This document shows positions 57,035-64,000 of a stretch of DNA of 64,000 bases, piece by piece. Both the position numbers and the translations under genes were made by a program. The DNA comes from SAR92 clade bacterium H921 (GTDB lineage Bacteria; Pseudomonadota; Gammaproteobacteria; Pseudomonadales; Porticoccaceae). Below the pieces are notes generated by a model that did no database searches, was not told the DNA's origin, and was given only the letters and a program-made list of their open reading frames with translations. Location of the stretch: contig JAOALD010000001.1 in the NCBI GenBank assembly GCA_025153755.1, forward strand, positions 992,001 to 1,056,000. The letters run 5' to 3'. How positions within the stretch are numbered: the first letter of the stretch is position 1; every line of letters starts with the position of its first letter.

Positions 57035-58507
57035 TTATTTCGCCTTGCTGCGCAGGTAGTCCATCAATATGGGAACTGGACGGCCAGTAGAACCTTTTTG
57101 CGCACCTGAGATCCATGCGGTTCCAGCTACATCTAGGTGGGCCCATTTGTATTTCTTGGTAAAGCGCGCCAGAAAACAAGCTGCCGTAATAGTGCCTGCT
57201 TGAGCCCCTCCTATATTAGCTATGTCGGCGAAGTTGCTTTTTAACAGAGCGTCGTACTCTTCATACAGTGGCAGACGCCAGGCGCGATCGCCGCTACGCA
57301 GGCCACTGCTAAGTATGTCTTCAGCCAGCTCATCATTGTTGGATAGCAAACCGGCGGTCTCTTTGCCCAGTGCACCGATTACCGCGCCGGTTAATGTGGC
57401 TATGTCGATAACTGTAGCTGGCTTAAAGCGCTCAGCGTAGGTAAGGGCATCGCATAGAATTAAGCGACCTTCGGCATCAGTATTGAGTACTTCAATGGTC
57501 TGGCCAGACATACTGGTGACCACATCACCGGGTTTGGTGGCATTGCCGTTAGGCATATTTTCTACAGCGGGAACAATCGCTACTACATTGACAGGCATCT
57601 GGGTTTCGATAAGGGCGTTGATAACACCAATAACCGATGCACCTCCACACATATCGTATTTCATTTCGTCCATGCCTCCACCCGGTTTGAGGCTGATACC
57701 GCCGGTATCAAAGGTAACGGCCTTACCTACCAGCACTACAGGCTTAACACCCTGCTTGCCACCTTGATACTTAATGACAATTAATTTACCCGGCTGATCG
57801 GAACCTGCGCTTACCGATAGCAGTGAGCCCATTTTAAGTTTGGCCATCTGAGCTTCACTCAAGACGCTAGTAGTTACCTTTGCCTCGCCTTTAGCAAGCG
57901 CCTTAGCCTGGTCTGCCAGATAAGTTGGTGTGCAAATGTTGGCAGGTAGATTGCCCAGTTGGCGGGCTGTATTCATACCATTGCCCACCGCGGCGCCGTA
58001 CTTTAAACCGGCGGTAGCTGCCTTAGTGTCGGTCTTGCTCGCGACCCAATAGATGAGGTTCTTCAATTTTTGAGGCGCTGGCTTCTTAGCTACTCGTTTG
58101 GGCACAGCAGCGTATTTGTAACTGGCAGCCTGAATGCTGCGCGTTACTATGCCGGCCTGCCATTCGCTGTCAGCGGCCAGACCTTCTCCCACCCAAACCG
58201 CTTTTGCAGACGGGCTTCTGAGCAATGCTGCAGCACCCGCTTTGATTACTTTGATTTGTTGCTGACGGGTTTGTGCGCCGTCCGTACCAATCAATACTAT
58301 GCGCTTTACAGTTGCGCCAGGAATATACAGAACTGTGCTACTACTGGCTTTTCCTGAAAAGTCACCGGTCTTAACAAGCGACGAGATGGCACCATCAAGA
58401 GACTCGTCTAGAGCTTTTGCACTGTTTTGCAGTTGTGAGCCGGTCATGAGAATGAGAGAATCCGCTTTAATGTTTAACAGGTTTGCGGAAGATGCAGTAA
58501 AATCCAT
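57035..58507 (-). CDS. pepA: Leucyl aminopeptidase PepA
   Basis: Dimetal M17 aminopeptidase; in E. coli also a DNA-binding protein for Xer recombination. The 490-residue protein has VGKAVTFDTGGISLKPGGGM, DMCGGA, and the signature NTDAEGRLIL. N-terminal domain with a lower conservation. Divergent from lptF; 58508-58613 holds both promoters. Genes holC, a hypothetical gene and valS follow. Confidence 0.96.
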   Translation of the reverse strand: MDFTASSANLLNIKADSLILMTGSQLQNSAKALDESLDGAISSLVKTGDFSGKASSSTVLYIPGATVKRIVLIGTDGAQTRQQQIKVIKAGAAALLRSPSAKAVWVGEGLAADSEWQAGIVTRSIQAASYKYAAVPKRVAKKPAPQKLKNLIYWVASKTDTKAATAGLKYGAAVGNGMNTARQLGNLPANICTPTYLADQAKALAKGEAKVTTSVLSEAQMAKLKMGSLLSVSAGSDQPGKLIVIKYQGGKQGVKPVVLVGKAVTFDTGGISLKPGGGMDEMKYDMCGGASVIGVINALIETQMPVNVVAIVPAVENMPNGNATKPGDVVTSMSGQTIEVLNTDAEGRLILCDALTYAERFKPATVIDIATLTGAVIGALGKETAGLLSNNDELAEDILSSGLRSGDRAWRLPLYEEYDALLKSNFADIANIGGAQAGTITAACFLARFTKKYKWAHLDVAGTAWISGAQKGSTGRPVPILMDYLRSKAK

Positions 58508-58613
58508 ATTAGCTCCAAAAATGTGAACCGATGATTAGCAGTAATTTAAGTGAAATAACTCGTCAAGGATACCATTCTGTGCCACCACGCCCAATAGCTA
58601 GAAGCCCAAGTCG

Positions 58614-59699
58614 TTGATTATTTTCCGCTATCTATGCCGTGAGATTTTGTCTGCAACCTTTGCTGTGTGCGCGGTGTTGCTGCTAATTCTTGTCAGCGGC
58701 CGATTTGTAAAATATCTGGCCAATGCAGTGGCGGGTAATTTAGAGCCTGGCGTTATCTTTGCGGTCATAGGCTATCGTATTCCCGGTTTTCTTGAGTTGA
58801 CCCTGCCTCTGGCGTTTTTTCTAGCTATTTTACTGTCGTTTGGCCGTTTGTATGTGGAAAATGAAATGAGTGTGCTCAAGGCCTGCGGCATTTCTGAAAC
58901 CCAGTTGCTCGGTTATACCGCTGTATTAGCGTTAGTACTGGCTCTGGTAGTCGGTTGGCTTAGTCTCTCGGTGTCGCCCTCTGGCGTAGCCAAGGCTGAA
59001 ACTATTTTTGCCGCGCAAAAGGAAAAGACTGAGCTGGATAAGTTGACGCCAAAAAAATTCTATGGGCTCAGCGGGGGCAAGGGCATCACCTATGCTGAAA
59101 ATGTTTCCGAAGAGCAGGAGCTGGAAGATGTGTTTTTGGCGGTGACCGCTGGTTCTGCAGAAAACTATAACAGCCGTTTGGTGCTGGTGCTGGCAGATCG
59201 CGGTAGGCAGCAAAAGACCGAGGATGGCAATGAGAGCTTTTTGGTTCTGGATAAGGGCTACCGGGTTGAAGGCGTGCCGGGCACCCACGATTACCAGATT
59301 ACTTATTTTGAGGAATACGGTGCTCGACTAGCCGCGCGAAAGGCGATTGAAGCAGACCTCGAGACCAATGCTCTAGCAACCTCTGAGTTGTTAGCGTCCG
59401 ATGACCCCGAACTGCAAGCGGCACTGCAGTGGCGACTGTCGACACCGTTTATGGTGTTGGTGGTAACTCTGCTCGCTATTCCCTTGAGCCGAACTAATCC
59501 GCGGCAGGGAAAATTCGCTAAGTTACTACCAGCTATCATGCTGTACTTTGGCTATCTGGTCTCGCTCAATGCTATGCGCGGAGCCCTTGAGTCAGGCTCT
59601 GTTCCCATTGAGGTAACACTGCTGCCGGTTCATTTACTGTTTTTAGGTATAGCTTTGCTGCTGTTTCGTTCCGGGCGGCGCAGGGGGGTGGCCTTATGA
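58614..59699 (+). CDS. lptF: LPS export permease LptF
   Basis: Inner-membrane subunit of LptB2FGC, which extracts lipopolysaccharide. The 361-residue protein has six hydrophobic segments with a periplasmic beta-jellyroll domain between segments 3 and 4. The N terminus IIFRYLCREILSATFAV and ENEMSVLKACGIS are family motifs. TTG start. Divergent from pepA as in E. coli; overlaps lptG by four bases. Confidence 0.95.
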   Translation: MIIFRYLCREILSATFAVCAVLLLILVSGRFVKYLANAVAGNLEPGVIFAVIGYRIPGFLELTLPLAFFLAILLSFGRLYVENEMSVLKACGISETQLLGYTAVLALVLALVVGWLSLSVSPSGVAKAETIFAAQKEKTELDKLTPKKFYGLSGGKGITYAENVSEEQELEDVFLAVTAGSAENYNSRLVLVLADRGRQQKTEDGNESFLVLDKGYRVEGVPGTHDYQITYFEEYGARLAARKAIEADLETNALATSELLASDDPELQAALQWRLSTPFMVLVVTLLAIPLSRTNPRQGKFAKLLPAIMLYFGYLVSLNAMRGALESGSVPIEVTLLPVHLLFLGIALLLFRSGRRRGVAL

Positions 59700-60763
59700 G
59701 GCGCCTCTCACGCCATGTTGGCGTTACTGTTTTTTCGGCCATCGCTCTAGCTCTAGTAGTGGTTGTGGGTCTAGATGCTTTAGCTGCAATTATTGACGAG
59801 GCTGGTGCGGTAAAGCGAAATTACCATTTTTCTGATGCGTTGATTTATGTGGCGACTAAACTGCCTTCAACTGTGTACGAATATATTCCCTTCTCTTCAC
59901 TAATTGGCTGCCTGCTTGGTCTAGGACTGTTGGCGAACAATAGTGAGGTCATCGTCATGCGTGCCTCAGGTGTTTCTCTACTGCGAATTGTCTATTTTGT
60001 TGTCAAACCAGTACTCCTGTTTGTGTTAATTAGTACTGCAGTTGGGGAATACTTTTCGCCCTATTTAGATCAACTGGCAGAAGGGCGGCGTGAGTATCTG
60101 CGCAACGGTGAGGCTTCTGAGGGTTCCGCCTCAGGACTTTGGAATCGCGAAGGCAATGAGTTTATGCACTTTAATGCGGTATTCCCAGGGGGTGTACTAT
60201 TTGGTGTTACCCGCTACCAGTTTGATGAACGCAAGGCTCTGCGTGAAGCCAGTTTTTCTTCTCGAGCTACCTTCAACGCTACTGAAAATCTGTGGGTTGA
60301 AGAAAATGTTTCCATTACCCGCTTTAGTGAAAATCGTACCGAAACTGAAAAACAGATAACCAGGCGCTGGACCTCAGAGTTAACGCCGGAGGTGTTAACC
60401 GTCAATGTATTACCGCCAAGTGCTCTGTCGATTTCTAGTCTGCACAAATATATTAATTTTCTGGAATTACAAAATGCAGACACAGCTATTTATGAATTAG
60501 CTTTCTGGCGCAAGTTATTGCAGCCCTTGGTAATTATTGGCCTGGTATTGATTGGTATTTCGTTTGTGTTCGGTCCCCTGCGAGACTCGACTATGGGGCT
60601 GCGTATTTTTGTCGGTGTAGTAATTGGTGTCAGCTTTAAGATTATTCAGGATATGCTGGGTCCTTTCAGTATTGTATTTGGCTTTCCGGCACTGTTAGCT
60701 GTGATGGTGCCTGTGTTGCTGTGTATGGGGATTGGATTGTATTTGCTGCGACGCAGTGGCTGA
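59696..60763 (+). CDS. lptG: LPS export permease LptG
   Basis: Partner of LptF. The 355-residue protein has the same six-segment plus periplasmic-domain layout; YIPFSSLIGCLLGLGLLANNSEVIVMRASGVS is a clear LptG motif, and FGPLRDSTMGLRI occurs in the second membrane half. ATGA overlap with lptF. It converges with glpK; the 146 bases between hold no gene. Confidence 0.95.
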   Translation: MRRLSRHVGVTVFSAIALALVVVVGLDALAAIIDEAGAVKRNYHFSDALIYVATKLPSTVYEYIPFSSLIGCLLGLGLLANNSEVIVMRASGVSLLRIVYFVVKPVLLFVLISTAVGEYFSPYLDQLAEGRREYLRNGEASEGSASGLWNREGNEFMHFNAVFPGGVLFGVTRYQFDERKALREASFSSRATFNATENLWVEENVSITRFSENRTETEKQITRRWTSELTPEVLTVNVLPPSALSISSLHKYINFLELQNADTAIYELAFWRKLLQPLVIIGLVLIGISFVFGPLRDSTMGLRIFVGVVIGVSFKIIQDMLGPFSIVFGFPALLAVMVPVLLCMGIGLYLLRRSG

Positions 60764-60909
60764 GGATTGTGCCCCAGGGCTCATGTCTGTGCTGCTGAGG
60801 AAAGTCACGCAGCCGCCAGCGATGTGGTGGCTTTTGGCCAGCGCGTAAAGCGCCCCGAACCCCTGCACTCGACGCAGGATTATGGGGGCTTTAATTAGAA
60901 TGAGAATCG

Positions 60910-62397
60910 TTAAGTCAGTACTCGTCTGACTGCCTTGTTCCATCCGGCGACCTTTAAATCTCTTTGTTCAGCAGGCATCTGTGGTGCAAAGTTGCTATCT
61001 AGTTGCCAGCTTGCCGCAAAGCCAGCTTGATCAGGCCATACATCGGCTCTAGAGCCTGCTAGCCATGCGGCACCCAGAGCAGTGGTTTCGGCAATCACTG
61101 GCCGATCTACGGGGGCTTGCAGGATGTCCGCTAGACATTGCATGGTCCAATTGCTGGCAACCATACCACCGTCTACTCTCAACACCGTGTCCGTCTGTTG
61201 CGATGCTCCCTGAGCCCAGTCGGCGCGCATAGCATTTAATAGATCCAATGTTTGATAACACACCGACTCCAACGCCGCCTTGGCAATTTCTGCCGGACCT
61301 GTGCCGCGAGTGAGTCCGAGTAGAGCTCCGCGGGCATCGGCATCCCACCAAGGAGCGCCAAGGCCAGTAAAAGCGGGCACCATATATACAGCCTGACTGG
61401 GGTCTGCATCACCGGCAAGCTGACCAGATTGGCTGGCGGATTCAATAATCCCCAAACCATCGCGCAGCCATTGTACAGCGGCCCCGGCAATAAAAATTGA
61501 CCCCTCCAGAGCATAGGTCGGCTTGCCATCGAGCTGGTAAGCGATGGTGGTCAACAATCTATTTGTTGAGGTAACCGCTGTATCTCCCGTATTGAGAAGT
61601 GCAAAACAGCCAGTGCCATAGGTTGATTTCATCATGCCTACGTCAAAACAGGCTTGGCCCAGAGTGGCGGCTTGCTGATCCCCGGCAACACCGTAAATAT
61701 TAATAGCTTCGCCCAGTAGGCTGGTGGTGCCAAAGTCTGCGGCACTATCTTTAACCGCGGGGAGCAGAGATCGCGGTACATTAAACAGGGCTAGTAGATC
61801 GTCGTCCCAGTCACCGCTGTGAATATTGAAGAGCATAGTGCGGGAGGCATTGGTGGCGTCTGTTGCATGCTGCCCACCAGTGAGATTCCACAGAAGCCAG
61901 CTGTCTACCGTGCCAAACGCAAGTTCTCCGCGGTCTGCTCTGGCTCGAGCTCCGTCGACATTGTCGAGAATCCATGCCACCTTGGTCGCAGAGAAATAGG
62001 GGTCTAGCAACAGGCCAGTTTTTTCGCTGACTATGGCTTCAAGGTTCTGATCTTTTAGCTGGTTGCAAAGGGCCGCAGTGCGCCTGTCCTGCCAAACTAT
62101 GGCGTTATATATGGGTTGGCCAGTTTGACGATCCCAGATAACGGTTGTTTCCCGCTGATTGGTGATGCCTATGGCGGCAATATCTCTGGCGCTGACACCG
62201 GCATTTATCAGAGCCTGTTTAGCAGTGGCTAATGTCGTATTCCATATATCCATTGGATCATGCTCGACCCAGCCGTCTGCTGGGAAATGCTGAGCGAACT
62301 CTTGCTGCGTCTGCTCGACGATCTGATAATTCTGGTCGAACAGAATAGTTCGCGAAGAGGTCGTACCCTGATCTAGGGCCATAATTAAATTGTTCAT
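60910..62397 (-). CDS. glpK: Glycerol kinase
   Basis: FGGY-family kinase making glycerol 3-phosphate. The 495-residue protein has [61 protein letters not shown] and [10 protein letters not shown]. No glpF or glpD neighbour. The gene sits thirteen bases downstream of the RDD gene, possibly cotranscribed. The FBP/EIIA sites of E. coli cannot be judged. Confidence 0.96.
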   Translation of the reverse strand: MNNLIMALDQGTTSSRTILFDQNYQIVEQTQQEFAQHFPADGWVEHDPMDIWNTTLATAKQALINAGVSARDIAAIGITNQRETTVIWDRQTGQPIYNAIVWQDRRTAALCNQLKDQNLEAIVSEKTGLLLDPYFSATKVAWILDNVDGARARADRGELAFGTVDSWLLWNLTGGQHATDATNASRTMLFNIHSGDWDDDLLALFNVPRSLLPAVKDSAADFGTTSLLGEAINIYGVAGDQQAATLGQACFDVGMMKSTYGTGCFALLNTGDTAVTSTNRLLTTIAYQLDGKPTYALEGSIFIAGAAVQWLRDGLGIIESASQSGQLAGDADPSQAVYMVPAFTGLGAPWWDADARGALLGLTRGTGPAEIAKAALESVCYQTLDLLNAMRADWAQGASQQTDTVLRVDGGMVASNWTMQCLADILQAPVDRPVIAETTALGAAWLAGSRADVWPDQAGFAASWQLDSNFAPQMPAEQRDLKVAGWNKAVRRVLT

Positions 62398-62409
62398 AAC
62401 TGTTTTCCT

Positions 62410-62871
62410 TTACTTTTTATCTTTGGCAAGCAACACCACCTGCGTTGCGCTATAGCGATCATGGAGACATTCTTTGGCGGGTGGTACTAGGCACCACAGA
62501 TATCCGATACCAGCGAAGGCGAAGGAAAGAGTCGCCAGCAGACTGCGGCGAATACATTGTTGTGGCGTTGCCAAGGAGCCGTCGGCCTGCTGCAATCGCA
62601 AACGCCAGGCTTTCATGCCCAACGTCTGGCCCTGCTTGCGCCAACAGATAAAGTAGTAGCCACCCAGTGACCCCAGCCAGCCAATCAAACTGAGCCACTG
62701 AACAAAGGCATTGGGCTGAATGTCTTCGAGATTATCGACGCCGTTAAACAGAATTTTAATGATTAGCAATGCAGCACCGTAGGCTAGGGTGATAGAAAAC
62801 AATAAAAAAGCATCGTAAATAAGCGCGGCGGTACGACGCAGTAAATTGGCGGAGGGCAGCTGTTGTGTCAT
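62410..62871 (-). CDS. RDD family membrane protein
   Basis: A 153-residue protein with three to four hydrophobic segments. The RDD signature is present: LLRRTAALIYDAFLLFS at residues 9-25 (R-x-x-A-x-x-x-D), and GQTLGMKAWRLRL and CIRR in the second half. The family is associated with transport of small solutes or ions, but the substrate is unknown. Confidence 0.85.
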   Translation of the reverse strand: MTQQLPSANLLRRTAALIYDAFLLFSITLAYGAALLIIKILFNGVDNLEDIQPNAFVQWLSLIGWLGSLGGYYFICWRKQGQTLGMKAWRLRLQQADGSLATPQQCIRRSLLATLSFAFAGIGYLWCLVPPAKECLHDRYSATQVVLLAKDKK

Positions 62872-62975
62872 GGGTCTGTAATCCAGATAATTTATGTTCG
62901 AAGTTTGCCCAAAGCCAGTACAATGCGCAATCAGCGATTGTCGCTTATGGTTTTTAATATTGGCAGGAGAGTTTT

Positions 62976-63713
62976 GTGGATTGGATTTATGGCATTCATG
63001 CGGTGCATACCATGCTTAAGTCGTCACCCCATCGGGTGCAGGAGTTGCATGTGCAGCGCGGGCGAACTGATGATCGGTTGCAAAAAATCCAAAAACTAGC
63101 AGAGCAACACGGCGTAACCCTTCAATGGGCAACGGGTAAGCGCTTAGATGAAAAAGCTCAGGGCCGTCATCAGGGCGTTATGGCGCTGTGCAGTCCCGGC
63201 AAAACCTATGATGAAAAATTTTTATTAGATCTGGCCGAGGACAAAGGTGGTGAAGCGTTCTTTTTGATGCTTGATGGGGTTACTGACCCCCATAATTTGG
63301 GTGCATGTTTGCGTTCTGCAGATGGTGCTGGCGTCGATGCGGTAATCGTGCCCAAGGATAATTCTGTGGGCCTAACCCCTGTTGTAGCTAAGGTCGCCTG
63401 CGGCGCTGCCGAAACCATGCCGTTGGTCATGGTGACTAATTTAACTCGCACCTTGGAAAGGCTTCAGCAGCAGGGTGCTTGGGTAGTGGGAACCGCCGGC
63501 GAGGCAGAGCAGTTTATATATGACCTAGATTTAAAGGGTCCCATGGTCCTAGTTATGGGAGCTGAGGGCACTGGGATGCGTCAGTTGACACGCAAGCAAT
63601 GTGATTTTCTTGGCAAGTTACCGATGGCGGGTGAGGTGAGTAGCCTCAATGTGTCCGTAGCTGCGGGTATCTGTCTGTTTGAAATTGTGCGCCAACGCCG
63701 CTCGGCGAGTTAA
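62976..63713 (+). CDS. rlmB: 23S rRNA (guanosine-2'-O-)-methyltransferase RlmB
   Basis: Methylates G2251 of 23S rRNA. The 245-residue SPOUT protein starts with [12 protein letters not shown], has the substrate-binding L30-like domain, and the knot motifs [33 protein letters not shown] and [20 protein letters not shown] start behind AGGAG. The neighbouring phosphatidyltransferase gene follows after 131 bases. Confidence 0.95.
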   Translation: MDWIYGIHAVHTMLKSSPHRVQELHVQRGRTDDRLQKIQKLAEQHGVTLQWATGKRLDEKAQGRHQGVMALCSPGKTYDEKFLLDLAEDKGGEAFFLMLDGVTDPHNLGACLRSADGAGVDAVIVPKDNSVGLTPVVAKVACGAAETMPLVMVTNLTRTLERLQQQGAWVVGTAGEAEQFIYDLDLKGPMVLVMGAEGTGMRQLTRKQCDFLGKLPMAGEVSSLNVSVAAGICLFEIVRQRRSAS

Positions 63714-63844
63714 AATCTATGGGTTTTATTATCAATTTATCGCTGCTGTCTGTTTTGATGGTGCAGACGGTTGGATTTTGATGCCGTAAAATACTAACCT
63801 AATTATCATATATGGATCTATTGGTTATCTAACTAGGGATTTTA

Positions 63845-64000
63845 ATGAAAACCTCGGAGCTATCTATCTATTCGATTCCCAATTTGTTGAGTCTACTGCG
63901 ATTAACACTTGTTCCGATGCTGATCGTCTCGGCGTATATGGGGTGTGTCACAACATTTTTAGTGGTGCTAGCTATTTCCCTGCTCAGTGATGTGCTTGAC
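63845..64000 (+). CDS. CDP-alcohol phosphatidyltransferase (PgsA-like), partial
   Basis: The first 52 codons before the window ends. IPNLLSLLRLTLVPMLIVSA is the typical N terminus of this membrane family, and the last residues SDVLD begin the catalytic D-x-x-D-G-x2-A-R motif. AGGGA ribosome binding site seven bases upstream of the ATG. Likely phosphatidylglycerophosphate synthase or a relative; the exact reaction cannot be told from the fragment. Confidence 0.8.
   Translation, partial: MKTSELSIYSIPNLLSLLRLTLVPMLIVSAYMGCVTTFLVVLAISLLSDVLD

Overview
The window is a chromosomal segment of a gammaproteobacterium. Core gene order matches Pseudomonas/Cellvibrionales-type genomes: smc-zipA-ligA, gyrA-pheA-tyrA/aroA fusion-cmk-rpsA-ihfB, mtaD-ubiG-mupP-yciK, and valS-hyp-holC-pepA divergent from lptFG. 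With moderate GC and many aerobic, biosynthetic housekeeping genes, a marine lineage such as SAR92/Porticoccaceae is a reasonable guess. The phylum-level call is firm; the clade is inference.

Layout. 1-3018: start of rpsU (minus), then tsaD-folB-folK and an OmpA-domain lipoprotein. 3034-6753 (minus): pteridine reductase, CCA-adding enzyme, an Fnr-family regulator that has lost most iron-sulfur ligands, and an exported MsrA. 7040-13991: complete cytochrome c maturation operon ccmABCDEFGHI. 14096-22245: smc, zipA, ligA, a small membrane protein and an MFS transporter. 22253-27358 (minus): a SpoU methyltransferase, a DUF2520 protein, pdxJ, a periplasmic cyclophilin, an SH3-domain membrane protein, YciI and a VC0807-like membrane protein. 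27632-30797: yciO, scpA, scpB, rluB. 30800-34288 (minus): yciK, mupP, ubiG, mtaD. 34439-42899: gyrA, pheA, tyrA-aroA fusion, cmk, rpsA.

42956-50072 is the accessory region. It lies between rpsA and ihfB, which are usually close neighbours, and is bracketed by two nearly identical transcription terminators. It holds a REP-associated tyrosine transposase (RAYT), many copies of its repeat (core CAATGGGGTCAGAGTC and its complement), and gene remnants truncated by or fused to the repeat: a metzincin protease fragment, a SymE-like toxin remnant, a lipoprotein leader, secreted proteins, and a coiled-coil membrane protein. The 3' end of the RAYT gene with its repeat is amplified as four 79-bp tandem units plus decaying partial units. 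metY sits at the right edge.

50073-64000: ihfB, a small membrane protein with a poly-Gln tail, rep, valS, holC, pepA (minus), lptF-lptG (plus), glpK and an RDD protein (minus), rlmB, and the start of a CDP-alcohol phosphatidyltransferase gene cut by the window edge.

The best candidates for something new are the self-amplifying RAYT/repeat island, in which repeats are absorbed into coding sequence, and the Fnr regulator with a dismantled oxygen sensor. No computation was run; homology calls rest on recognised motifs and protein similarity by eye.
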